Counted from the first letter of the stretch, positions 1 through 7,442 are shown. The stretch is DNA of 64,000 nt from Flavimarina sp. Hel_I_48 (GCF_000733945.1 NZ_JPOL01000002.1:2357001-2421000), one strand, 5' to 3'. Numbers and translations: made by a program. Notes: generated from the sequence alone by a model not told the origin.

Positions 1-728
1 ATCACTTTATGAAGCTGCTGCAGGGCCACTTCTTCCACGCGGTAATCAAATTCTACAACGAGCAATTGTTCTTTTTCATCCTGAAGTTCCGCAAGGCGTT
101 TGTCTGCAACTATAATCCCGTGGTCTATAATTATGGCGCGATCACAAATGGCTTCCACTTCTTGCATGATATGGGTTGACAGCAGCACCGTTTTTTCTTT
201 TCCAATGGTCTTTATGAGTTCGCGGATATCTACAAGTTGATTGGGGTCCAGCCCCGTTGTGGGTTCATCGAGAATAAGCACTTCCGGATCGTGCAATAGG
301 GCAGCGGCAAGGCCCACACGCTGGCGATAGCCCTTGCTGAGGGATTGTATTTTTTTATGCGCTTCGGGCAGGAGGCCGGTGCGCTCAATAAGTTCGTCAA
401 TTTTAGGATTTTTCAAATGATGCAGCCCCGCGTTGAACTTTAGGTACTCGCGTACGTACATATCCAGATACAGGGGGTTGTTTTCGGGAAGATAGCCCAC
501 GCTTTGCTGAACCTTTTTTTTTGAAGTAGCCATGTCATAACCGTTTACCTTGACAATTCCCGAAGTAGGGGAAATGTATCCCGTAAGTATTTTCATCATC
601 GTGCTTTTGCCAGCACCATTAGGACCCAAAAAACCAGTTATTTCCCCTTTTTTTATAGTGAAACTTATAGCTTGAAGTGCCTGTTGTGTGCCGTAGCTTT
701 TAGACACTTCAGATACGGTTATAGACAT
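1..728 (-). CDS. gldA: GldA, gliding motility ABC transporter ATPase (3' end outside window)
   Basis: ATP-binding subunit of the Gld ABC transporter needed for flavobacterial gliding and linked to GldF/GldG. I translated it from the minus strand; it starts MSITVSEVSKSYG at 728 and runs off the left edge after about 242 residues, against roughly 300 for the family, so only the C-terminus is missing. Visible motifs are Walker A GPNGAGKST near residue 35, the ABC signature LSKGYRQRVG, Walker B LILDEPTTGLDP and the switch histidine in LLSTHIMQEVEA. The close match of the N-terminus and of the signature to GldA as I remember it from Flavobacterium supports the name over a generic ABC ATPase. gldB and gldC lie 29 kb away in the same window. 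Confidence 0.9.
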   Translation of the reverse strand, partial: MSITVSEVSKSYGTQQALQAISFTIKKGEITGFLGPNGAGKSTMMKILTGYISPTSGIVKVNGYDMATSKKKVQQSVGYLPENNPLYLDMYVREYLKFNAGLHHLKNPKIDELIERTGLLPEAHKKIQSLSKGYRQRVGLAAALLHDPEVLILDEPTTGLDPNQLVDIRELIKTIGKEKTVLLSTHIMQEVEAICDRAIIIDHGIIVADKRLAELQDEKEQLLVVEFDYRVEEVALQQLHKV

Positions 729-1034
729 TTTTTGCTTTTGTTGACCGGTTAATTAAAAGGGTATAACGCATTATGATTCAATTTGTTCTTAATGAGGATT
801 CAGGTTCAAAATTATAGAAATAGAATTAATTCGTTTCAGTTTGTCCCTTTAATCGCAAAATACACAGACTACTTGGCACTGAAAGTAGCGCCAAAGTGAG
901 TTGGCAAAAATAAGATTAAGTAGCTTGTGCTGCCTATTTTTAACAATCCTGATGTTCTGATGGTATCAATTTCTTAAAAATATTCCATCAAACTACAAAT
1001 ATGTTAAAAATCAAGAATATTTAATAGATTTAAA
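729..1034. other. Intergenic region between gldA and the aromatic leader
   Basis: About 306 bp of AT-rich sequence between divergent transcription units. It must hold the minus-strand gldA promoter and the plus-strand promoter of the aromatic leader transcript. I found no exact TAnnTTTG motif for either; TATTTTTA near 935 is one mismatch away. No reading frame worth calling. Confidence 0.5.
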
Positions 1035-1193
1035 ATGCGTTCCTATTATTTTTTCTACTTTAGCGACTCATTTAACAGCAAATGCTCAACCTACGTTATT
1101 TCTGGAACCGTTATTACTTCTTTTTCTTTGGGAAAGAGGCGGGACCACTATAGCGATAGGTATAGTAAAAAATATTCAGGTCCCGATGTATAA
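1035..1193 (+). CDS. Tyr/Phe-rich leader peptide of the pheA operon (attenuator leader)
   Basis: A 52-codon frame starting MRSYYFFYF: codons 4 to 9 are three Tyr and three Phe in a row, the hallmark of an amino-acid-sensing leader peptide. It ends at TAA 1191-1193, inside the loop of a Rho-independent terminator, and the first gene of a Phe/Tyr biosynthesis operon begins 51 bp later. A ribosome short of charged Tyr- or Phe-tRNA would stall at 1044-1061, well before the antiterminator arm at 1140-1146. The downstream part of the peptide is probably not functional in itself. Known principle: trp/phe/his leaders of enterobacteria. Inferred here: that this frame is translated. Confidence 0.75.
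   Translation: MRSYYFFYFSDSFNSKCSTYVISGTVITSFSLGKRRDHYSDRYSKKYSGPDV
1140..1185 (+). promoter_or_regulatory. Predicted antiterminator hairpin of the pheA-operon attenuator
   Basis: CGGGACC at 1140-1146 pairs perfectly (7 bp) with GGTCCCG at 1179-1185, with a smaller hairpin ACTATA/TATAGT (1147-1152 with 1161-1166) inside the loop. The right arm is the left arm of the terminator, so the two structures exclude each other. A ribosome moving past the Tyr/Phe codons would cover 1140-1146 and break this pairing. Confidence 0.7.
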
Positions 1194-1207
1194 TCGGGGC
1201 CTTTTTT
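1179..1207 (+). terminator. Attenuator terminator upstream of pheA
   Basis: GGTCCCGAT (1179-1187) pairs with ATCGGGGCC (1193-1201), 9 bp with one G-U pair and a 5-nt loop, followed by six T (1202-1207). A classical intrinsic terminator placed between the leader peptide and pheA. Confidence 0.85.
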
Positions 1208-1244
1208 AGTTTCCGCCAATGCGGAAAAAACAAAACGAAATGCA

Positions 1245-2069
1245 TTGAAACATATAGTAGCAATACAAGGTATAAAAGGCTCCTTTCACCATCAGGTGGC
1301 ACAGGATTTTTTTAGTGAAGATGTCGCCGTACTTGAGTGCCGCTCCTTTCAGGATGTGGTGAACAGCTTACTGGCGGGTACCAGTACAGACGCGGTGATG
1401 GCCATTGAAAACAGTATTGCGGGAAGCATCATTCCCAACTATGCGCTTATTGATGAATATGACCTCAATATTGAAGGTGAATATTATTTACCCATAAGCC
1501 AAAACCTTATGGTACTTCCGGGTCAAAAGCTGGAAGATCTCAAAGAAGTCTGGTCCCATCCCATGGCTATATTACAATGTCGGGAATTTTTTAAGGGAAA
1601 AGAGCATATCAGGCTTATTGAAGATGATGATACCGCTGGTGCGGCCAAACGGGTTATGGATGAAAAGGCCATTAATGTAGGGGCTATCGCCAGTAAAATT
1701 GCGGCAAATATCTATGGTCTTGAAATCATAGCGCCAGATATGCAAACGATAAAAGATAACGCTACCCGTTTTTTTATTTTGAACACCAATGGCCGGAGCA
1801 ATACGGAAACGCCGGACAAAGCTTCCGTAAAATTTCTTACGGACCATAAAAGGGGAAGTCTAGCCGCGGTGCTCAATGTCATGAGCGATTGCAGGCTCAA
1901 CCTTACTAAAATACAATCCCTGCCCGTTATTGAAACACCCTGGATCTATTCCTTTTTTGTAGACGTGACCTTTAAGGATTACAGGCATTTTGAAAAAGCC
2001 AAAAAATTATTAGGCATCATGGCCAAAAAATTTGAAGTATTGGGCGAGTATAAAAACATGAAAAAATGA
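1245..2069 (+). CDS. pheA: Prephenate dehydratase
   Basis: Converts prephenate to phenylpyruvate, the Phe-specific step. 274 residues: catalytic domain about 1-185 with the essential TRF motif at 174-176 (NATRFFIL), then an ACT domain from about 194. The ACT domain keeps the GSL motif (204-206), but the usual ESRP motif for Phe binding reads IQSLPV (223-228), so feedback control may differ from the enterobacterial type. Start is TTG at 1245. An ATG at 1240 opens only a two-codon frame (ATG CAT TGA) that overlaps this start. First gene of the operon, after the attenuator; its end overlaps the next gene by 4 bp (ATGA), suggesting coupled translation. Confidence 0.92.
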   Translation: MKHIVAIQGIKGSFHHQVAQDFFSEDVAVLECRSFQDVVNSLLAGTSTDAVMAIENSIAGSIIPNYALIDEYDLNIEGEYYLPISQNLMVLPGQKLEDLKEVWSHPMAILQCREFFKGKEHIRLIEDDDTAGAAKRVMDEKAINVGAIASKIAANIYGLEIIAPDMQTIKDNATRFFILNTNGRSNTETPDKASVKFLTDHKRGSLAAVLNVMSDCRLNLTKIQSLPVIETPWIYSFFVDVTFKDYRHFEKAKKLLGIMAKKFEVLGEYKNMKK

Positions 2070-3211
2070 TCAAGCCAGCAAACCGCTTACAACAGACTAC
2101 CGAATATTATTTCTCACGCAAACTAAAAGAGGTACGTGCGCTCGCCGCTGCCGGAAAGCCTATCATAAACATGGGTATAGGCAGTCCAGATCTTGCGCCA
2201 CCAGATCAGGTAATCAAGGCCTTGACAGATGCCATGAAAGACGGGCACGCACACCAATATCAAAATTATAAGGGTTTGCCGCAATTGCGTGAGGCAATGG
2301 CAGATTTTTATAAGAAAAGTTATTCGGTAGTGCTTGATCCTGAAACCGAAATTTTACCTTTAATGGGGTCAAAAGAAGGGATTATGCATATAAGTATGGC
2401 CTTTTTAAATGCTGGTGATGCGGTTTTAATCCCTAATCCTGGGTATCCTACCTATACATCAGTTACAAATTTGCTGGAGGCGACACCCCTTTATTATGAA
2501 CTGGATGCAGAAAATAACTGGTTGCCAGATTATAAAAAACTGGAAGAGCGCGACCTTAGCGGGGTAAAATTAATGTGGGTCAATTACCCGCATATGCCCA
2601 CGGGCGCTACCGCTACTGCTGCAGATTTTGAGGAATTGATCGCGTTCGCGAAAGCCAGAAATATCCTTGTCGTCAATGATAACCCCTACAGTTTTATCCT
2701 TAATGACAAACCGCTTTCCATTTTAGACGCGCCCGGCGCTAAAGAGGTCGCCCTTGAGCTTAATAGTCTCAGCAAATCGTTCAATATGGCCGGCTGGCGC
2801 GTGGGTATGGTGTTAGGCGCAGAGGTGTACATAAACGATATTGTGAAAGTCAAAAGCAATATGGATAGCGGTATGTTCTATGGAATTCAGCAAGGAGCCG
2901 CAGCTGTTTTAAAAGAAGGCGAGGAATGGTTCGGTAAACTGAACAAGATTTATGAAAAACGCCGACAGCGGGTCTGGGAACTGGCAGAAAAACTCAACTG
3001 TACCTTTGATAAAAATGCCGTAGGTCTTTTTGTCTGGGCAAAATTGCCCCAAGGAAGTATGGACGCCGAAGCATTTATAGACGAAATATTGATCGAAAAG
3101 AGCATTTTTATCACTCCGGGGACGATTTTTGGCGATCAGGGAGCAGGATATATCCGTTTTTCCCTTTGCGTAACCGAAGAAAAAGTTGAAGAAGCGATAA
3201 GCAGATTTTAG
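2066..3211 (+). CDS. PLP-dependent class I/II aminotransferase, probably aromatic
   Basis: 381-residue fold-type I aminotransferase. Visible: substrate loop NMGIGSPDL near 35-43, NYPHMPTG at 173-180, the cofactor Asp in VVNDNPY (about 205), the Schiff-base lysine in SLSKSFNMAGWR (K237) and an Arg-bearing motif RFSLCV near the C-terminus. Placed between pheA and tyrA and overlapping pheA by 4 bp, it most likely transaminates phenylpyruvate and 4-hydroxyphenylpyruvate to Phe and Tyr. Prephenate or aspartate as substrate cannot be excluded from sequence. Confidence 0.85.
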   Translation: MIKPANRLQQTTEYYFSRKLKEVRALAAAGKPIINMGIGSPDLAPPDQVIKALTDAMKDGHAHQYQNYKGLPQLREAMADFYKKSYSVVLDPETEILPLMGSKEGIMHISMAFLNAGDAVLIPNPGYPTYTSVTNLLEATPLYYELDAENNWLPDYKKLEERDLSGVKLMWVNYPHMPTGATATAADFEELIAFAKARNILVVNDNPYSFILNDKPLSILDAPGAKEVALELNSLSKSFNMAGWRVGMVLGAEVYINDIVKVKSNMDSGMFYGIQQGAAAVLKEGEEWFGKLNKIYEKRRQRVWELAEKLNCTFDKNAVGLFVWAKLPQGSMDAEAFIDEILIEKSIFITPGTIFGDQGAGYIRFSLCVTEEKVEEAISRF

Positions 3212-3261
3212 TCACCCTGGCCCTTAAATGGGAGACTAATATTTTTACCATTGAAAGTAGT

Positions 3262-3427
3262 AGGCGGCTGAGTAAATTTATTTAAGCGCAGCGTAAATTA
3301 ATTTGAATAGAATATAACAGGCAGGCGGCTGAGTAAATTTATTGAAGCGCAACATGAATAAATTTGAATAGAACACAATAGGCAGGCGGCTGAGTAAATT
3401 TATTGAAGCGCAGCGTAAATAAATTTG
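3262..3427. repeat. Three tandem copies of a 61-bp repeat
   Basis: Copies begin at 3262, 3323 and 3384, each with AGGCGGCTGAGTAAATTTAT; the third is cut at about 3427. Each unit contains an inverted repeat AAATTTATT ... AATAAATTT around a GCGCAGCGT-like core, so each can fold into a hairpin. The repeat separates the aminotransferase from tyrA inside the operon. Confidence 0.9.
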
Positions 3428-3443
3428 TACCGAAGCCCCGTTC

Positions 3444-3478
3444 AAAATAATAATAGGAATAGCAATAATAGTAATAGC
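3444..3478 (+). promoter_or_regulatory. AAT/AATAG-rich translation leader before the GTG start of tyrA
   Basis: A G-poor run of AATAATAATAG, GAATAG, CAATAATAG and TAATAG units ending one base before GTG 3479. Similar runs precede dnaG, ftsL, ftsW, murG and murC. There is no Shine-Dalgarno sequence, so this may be the ribosome entry signal. Confidence 0.5.
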
Positions 3479-4339
3479 GTGGAAGATTTCAAGAATATAT
3501 TTATCATAGGCGTAGGGCTTATAGGTGGTTCGCTTGCGAGGGATTTTAAACGTTTATTGCCAGAAGCCCAGCTTTACGGTATAGATTCAAGCAATGACCA
3601 TCTGGAAGAAGCTGTTGGGCTCGGGGTAGTAGCGCATTCCGCAGGACTTGAAGATCTGCACAAAGCTGATCTTGTGATCCTCGCGGTGCCCGTGGACCAG
3701 GCCAATCTCTTTTTGCCACCGGTACTTGATGCCGTAGGTGATGAAGCGCTGGTCATAGACGTAGGTTCCACAAAAAGCAGTATTTGTGATGCGGTGGCAG
3801 AGCATCCTAAGCGCCGTAACTTCCTGGCCGCGCATCCTATTTCTGGTACAGAATTCTCTGGTCCCACCGCTGCCATAGAATATTTGTTCAGTGGTAAAAC
3901 GATGATTATCTGTGAGGTTGAAAAAACAGCTTTCAAATTGCAGGAAAAAGCGCTTGCGCTCTTTAGCGCCTTGAACATGCGCCTTCGCTATATGGATCCG
4001 CAGTCGCACGATAAGCATATTGCCTATGTGTCGCACCTTTCTCATATTTCCAGCTTTATGCTGGGAAAAACCGTTATGGAAAAGGAAAAGAACGAAAAAG
4101 ATATCTTTGATATGGCCGGTAGTGGTTTTGCTTCTACAGTGCGTCTCGCTAAAAGTAATCCCGCTACGTGGACGCCCATTTTCAAGGAGAACAAAGTGCA
4201 TGTGCTCGAGACACTTTCAGAATATATACAGAACCTTAAAACGTTCAAAGACCTTCTGGAATCAGACGATTATGAGAGCATTTATACCGAAATTAAAAAT
4301 ACAAATCACATAAAATCAATACTTAAAGGAATCTCTTAA
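3479..4339 (+). CDS. tyrA: Prephenate dehydrogenase
   Basis: Oxidises prephenate to 4-hydroxyphenylpyruvate with NAD(P)+, the Tyr-specific step. 286 residues from GTG 3479 (MEDFKNIFIIGVG). The Rossmann motif GVGLIGGSLARDFK is at the N-terminus, followed by DVGSTKSS, the HPISGTEFSG active-site loop and YVSHLSH, which carries the conserved histidines. I reject a longer TTG start at 3425: its extra 18 residues are Asn/Ser low complexity coming from the AAT-rich leader and the tandem repeat. Third gene of the aromatic operon. Confidence 0.9.
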   Translation: MEDFKNIFIIGVGLIGGSLARDFKRLLPEAQLYGIDSSNDHLEEAVGLGVVAHSAGLEDLHKADLVILAVPVDQANLFLPPVLDAVGDEALVIDVGSTKSSICDAVAEHPKRRNFLAAHPISGTEFSGPTAAIEYLFSGKTMIICEVEKTAFKLQEKALALFSALNMRLRYMDPQSHDKHIAYVSHLSHISSFMLGKTVMEKEKNEKDIFDMAGSGFASTVRLAKSNPATWTPIFKENKVHVLETLSEYIQNLKTFKDLLESDDYESIYTEIKNTNHIKSILKGIS

Positions 4340-4353
4340 TTGGCAAAAAGCCG

Positions 4354-4361
4354 TAAATTTG
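4354..4361 (+). promoter_or_regulatory. Bacteroidota -7 promoter motif before DAHP synthase
   Basis: TAAATTTG fits TAnnTTTG and ends 7 nt before the ATG at 4369. It would give an internal promoter with almost no 5' leader, so the entry enzyme could also be expressed independently of the attenuator. No good -33 TTG partner at the usual spacing. Confidence 0.4.
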
Positions 4362-4368
4362 TAACATT

Positions 4369-5460
4369 ATGGAAAACAAGAAAGAACTTAGAAATTGGCT
4401 AGACGCCTTCAATTTGGACCATCCTTTAGTGATTGCAGGTCCTTGTAGTGCAGAAACCGAAGAGCAAGTGCTCAAGATAGCACACCAACTTAAAGATACT
4501 GATGCCACCGTATTGCGTGCCGGTATCTGGAAACCACGTACCCGCCCGGGAATGTTTGAGGGTGTGGGTGCGCTGGGACTTAAGTGGCTTCAAAAGGCCA
4601 AGGAGGAAACGGGTATGCTCATTACCACAGAGGTAGCAAATGCAAACCATGTAGAGCTTGCTCTCAAGCATGATGTTGATATTTTATGGATAGGCGCACG
4701 TACCACTGTTTCCCCATTCATCGTTCAGGAAATCGCTGATGCGCTCAAAGGAACTGACAAACCGGTACTTGTCAAAAACCCGGTAAATCCAGATTTGGCG
4801 TTATGGTTGGGCGCTGTAGAGCGTTTCTACACACAGGATATTAAAAACCTTGGCGTTATTCACCGCGGTTTTTCCACGTATGAAAAAACGAAGTACCGTA
4901 ACAATCCAGAGTGGCAATTACCTATTGATCTACAAAACGAATTCCCAGATTTGCCACTTATTTTAGATCCTTCGCACATTGCCGGGCGTCGCGATATTAT
5001 ATTTGATTTGTGCCAGACTGGTCTTGACCTCAACTATGATGGGATTATGTTTGAAACCCATTACGATCCAGACAATGCCTGGAGTGATGCGAAGCAGCAA
5101 ATCACGCCAGAGCGTCTTATCGAGATCATGGTAGATCTTAAAATACGTAAGGAAGTAGGTACCGAAATGGAATTCAACAATAAGTTGAGCACCATGCGGA
5201 CGCAGATTGACGTGATAGACCACCAACTTATAGAAACGATGGGCAAGCGTATGAAAATCGCTGATTCCATTGGGGAATTGAAAACACAAAATAATGTTGC
5301 CATTCTACAAACTAAACGTTGGAATGAAATTCTGGGCGCAATGATCCTGGAAGGTGAGCAGCACGGGCTAAGTGAAGAATTTATCCTTAAAGTGTTCAAA
5401 GCCATTCACCAGGAATCTATCAATCACCAGAAAAAGATTGTTAGAATGGAAGAGGCGTAG
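4369..5460 (+). CDS. Bifunctional DAHP synthase / chorismate mutase (type II, AroQ)
   Basis: Makes 3-deoxy-7-phosphoheptulonate from PEP and erythrose 4-phosphate (first shikimate step) and converts chorismate to prephenate. 363 residues. The N-terminal DAHPS domain (about 1-260) has GPCSAE (24-29), KPRTRPGMFEG, VLVKNPVNPD, HRGFS and LDPSHIAGRR. An AroQ chorismate mutase helix bundle follows (about 265-355, MRTQIDVIDHQLIETMGKRM). The mutase domain sits at the C-terminus, as usual in Bacteroidota; the Bacillus fusion has the opposite order. It supplies prephenate to PheA and TyrA encoded just upstream; likely the last gene of the operon. Confidence 0.93.
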   Translation: MENKKELRNWLDAFNLDHPLVIAGPCSAETEEQVLKIAHQLKDTDATVLRAGIWKPRTRPGMFEGVGALGLKWLQKAKEETGMLITTEVANANHVELALKHDVDILWIGARTTVSPFIVQEIADALKGTDKPVLVKNPVNPDLALWLGAVERFYTQDIKNLGVIHRGFSTYEKTKYRNNPEWQLPIDLQNEFPDLPLILDPSHIAGRRDIIFDLCQTGLDLNYDGIMFETHYDPDNAWSDAKQQITPERLIEIMVDLKIRKEVGTEMEFNNKLSTMRTQIDVIDHQLIETMGKRMKIADSIGELKTQNNVAILQTKRWNEILGAMILEGEQHGLSEEFILKVFKAIHQESINHQKKIVRMEEA

Positions 5461-5575
5461 GTAGAGGTTGATCTTTTGAGCTGAAAATCTGGAAAGCGCC
5501 CTCACAATAAAACAAATTATGCCTAATAACCTGAATTTTACAAATTAAAGTTATTTGGCTAATTTACTTTTTAAT

Positions 5576-5660
5576 GGGCGTTCCCCTGTGGGTCGGGCTT
5601 TACGTTGCAATCTTTTTGCTCGTGCCTCGCAAAAAGGATTTCCACTTCAATCCCTAACGC
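5576..5660. repeat. Structured intergenic repeat (about 85 bp, three-stem fold)
   Basis: GCGTT (5578-5582) pairs with AACGC (5656-5660) as an outer stem. Inside are a CCCC-TGT-GGG hairpin (5583-5592) and a strong hairpin TCTTTTTGC/GCAAAAAGGA (5611-5619 with 5629-5638). From memory, elements with the same framework (GGGCGTT...GTCGGGCTTT...ATTTCCACTTCAATCCC) recur between genes in many flavobacterial genomes; I cannot verify this here. It lies between the aromatic operon and its terminator. Confidence 0.6.
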
Positions 5661-5770
5661 GAAAATTTTTTTCGATCTAATTGGACAGTTGTGAAAGTGC
5701 ATACTAATCTTTTTCAGTAGCAATAGAATTATTTCAGAAAGAATAAAAGAAATATTTTTTCAATATCAAA

Positions 5771-5802
5771 AACGGTTTTCAGTCCCTGAAAGCCGTTTTT
5801 TG
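5771..5802 (+). terminator. Intrinsic terminator upstream of rsgA
   Basis: AACGGTTTTCAG (5771-5782) and CTGAAAGCCGTT (5786-5797) form a 12-bp stem with one G-U pair, 3-nt loop, followed by a T run. It probably ends the aromatic operon transcript. Confidence 0.85.
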
Positions 5803-5820
5803 CGTTGCAGCGGTAAAAAC

Positions 5821-5853
5821 ACCCTATTTTTAGCCGAAAATAGGGTAGTTTTG
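5821..5853 (+). promoter_or_regulatory. rsgA promoter (-7 motif) with overlapping perfect inverted repeat
   Basis: TAGTTTTG at 5846-5853 matches TAnnTTTG, 24 nt before the TTG start of rsgA. Immediately upstream ACCCTATTTT (5821-5830) and AAAATAGGGT (5837-5846) form a perfect 10-bp inverted repeat with a 6-nt spacer whose last base is the first base of the -7 motif. That placement suits an operator. Confidence 0.55.
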
Positions 5854-5877
5854 TACAATAAATCTCAAAATTAATTC

Positions 5878-6828
5878 TTGAAGGGAACAGTCTATAAATC
5901 AACAGGAAGCTGGTACACGGTAAAAGCGGAAAACGGCAAGTTTTATGATTGCCGTATTAAAGGAAAATTCCGTCTAAAGGGCATAAAAAGCACGAATCCG
6001 GTTGCAGTGGGCGACCACGTAGAATATGAGTTGGAAGAAACCAGTGACACGGTCACCGGAGTCATAAAAACCATTCAGGAGCGAGAAAATCATATTATCC
6101 GTAAATCAGTAAACCTTTCTAAACAAACCCATATCATCGCGGCAAATGTTGACCTTGTTTTTTTGGTAATTACGCTCAACAATCCGCCTACATTTACTTC
6201 TTTTATAGACCGTTTTCTGGTAACCTGCGAGGCGTATCATATAAAAGCGGTATTGTTGTTCAATAAGATTGATACCTATACCCTTGAGGAAAAAGGGGAA
6301 ATTAAATATCTGGCGGAAATGTACCGCAGGATTGGTTATACCTGTCTGGGAACTTCGGCCATAACCGGCACCAATGTGGATGAGGTTAAGACGCTGATGA
6401 CTGGCAAAACCAGCATGTTTGCGGGACATAGCGGCGTAGGGAAGTCAACACTGGTCAATGCGATTGAACCTACGCTAGATCTCAAAACAAAGGCCATTAG
6501 TGAGCAGCATGCACAAGGCCAGCATACCACGACCTTTGCAGAAATGTATGATCTTGATTTTGATGCACGAATTATAGATACGCCGGGTATAAAGGGTTTT
6601 GGCGTGGTGGATATTGAAAAAGAAGAGCTGGGAAGTTATTTTCCGGAGTTTTTTGCATTGAAAGAACATTGTAAATTCAACAATTGCCTACATCTGGAAG
6701 AACCGCATTGTGCGGTAAAAAATGCACTGGAAAATGACGAACTCGATTGGTCACGTTACCGCAGTTATGTGCAGATTTTAGAAGGCGATGATGAAGGGTT
6801 TCGCCGGGATATTTATGATTCCCCCTAA
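5878..6828 (+). CDS. rsgA: RsgA, ribosome small subunit-dependent GTPase
   Basis: Circularly permuted GTPase that checks late 30S maturation. 316 residues: N-terminal OB fold, then the permuted G domain with G4 NKID (129-132) before G1 GHSGVGKST (183-191) and G3 DTPG (from D234). The C-terminal zinc site is C265, C270, H272, C278. TTG start at 5878 gives MKGTVYKSTGSW, the expected beginning of the OB fold. The last codons and the TAA stop (6826-6828) are formed by a dispersed GC-rich palindrome, see 6820-6843. Confidence 0.95.
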   Translation: MKGTVYKSTGSWYTVKAENGKFYDCRIKGKFRLKGIKSTNPVAVGDHVEYELEETSDTVTGVIKTIQERENHIIRKSVNLSKQTHIIAANVDLVFLVITLNNPPTFTSFIDRFLVTCEAYHIKAVLLFNKIDTYTLEEKGEIKYLAEMYRRIGYTCLGTSAITGTNVDEVKTLMTGKTSMFAGHSGVGKSTLVNAIEPTLDLKTKAISEQHAQGQHTTTFAEMYDLDFDARIIDTPGIKGFGVVDIEKEELGSYFPEFFALKEHCKFNNCLHLEEPHCAVKNALENDELDWSRYRSYVQILEGDDEGFRRDIYDSP

Positions 6829-6843
6829 TCCCCAAAGGGGGAA
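6820..6843. repeat. Dispersed palindromic repeat supplying the rsgA stop codon
   Basis: TCCCCCTAA ... AAAGGGGGAA, 24 bp. The TAA inside the repeat is the rsgA stop, so the final Ser-Pro of RsgA come from the repeat. Related copies abut murD, ftsW and the gene ending at 24228, and two lie inside icmF. Confidence 0.8.
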
Positions 6844-6989
6844 TGTCAAAAGTGTTTCAGGTTGCAAGTTGCAAGTTTTGAAGCAGGCATTCTACTAGGT
6901 TTTGCCGAGTAAGGAAACCTTCTTGTAGGTCTTATTTACAAAATACATCCCTAAAATTCTAATAGCAATAAAAATTACAATAGTAAAAC

Positions 6990-7442
6990 ATGCGTACAAT
7001 CATTCAACGCGTTAGCAAAGCTTCAGTAAGTATTGACGGAAAAGTGCATGCCGGTATCAAAAGCGGTTTTCTTGTTTTATTGGGCATAGGTCACGATGAT
7101 ACGGAGGAAGATATGGATTGGCTCGTTCGGAAAATCTGTGGTTTGCGGATATTTAGTGATGCTGATGGTTTAATGAACGAATCTATTCTTGATCAGGATG
7201 GAGAAATTTTAGTGATTAGTCAGTTTACCCTTTTTGCAAGTACAAAAAAAGGAAACCGACCTTCTTTTCTAAATTCTGCAAAACCCGAACACGCCATCCC
7301 GCTTTATGAAATGTTCATTAATAAACTCTCAGATATGCTTAAAAAACCGGTAAAAACGGGCATTTTTGGGGCAGATATGCAGGTTTCTTTAGTTAATGAT
7401 GGTCCCGTAACGATTTCCATAGATTCAAAAAATAGAGAGTAA
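6990..7442 (+). CDS. dtd: D-aminoacyl-tRNA deacylase
   Basis: Removes D-amino acids (and Gly mischarged on tRNA-Ala) from tRNA. 150 residues, full length for DTD. The two family motifs are visible: SQFTLFAS near 80 and NDGPVTIS near 137; NRPSF lies between. ATG at 6990, preceded by an AAT-rich stretch (6958-6988). Stands alone after rsgA. Confidence 0.95.
   Translation: MRTIIQRVSKASVSIDGKVHAGIKSGFLVLLGIGHDDTEEDMDWLVRKICGLRIFSDADGLMNESILDQDGEILVISQFTLFASTKKGNRPSFLNSAKPEHAIPLYEMFINKLSDMLKKPVKTGIFGADMQVSLVNDGPVTISIDSKNRE

Noticed and set aside
3262..3427. CRISPR array
   Set aside because: Period of 61 bp with near-identical whole units and no variable spacers; an ordinary tandem repeat.
3425..3478. 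N-terminal extension of tyrA from TTG 3425
   Set aside because: The extra residues are Asn/Ser low complexity encoded by the AAT-rich leader and the end of the tandem repeat; the Rossmann start fits GTG 3479.
3587..4201. 204-codon minus-strand frame opposite tyrA
   Set aside because: Antisense shadow; no domain or promoter.
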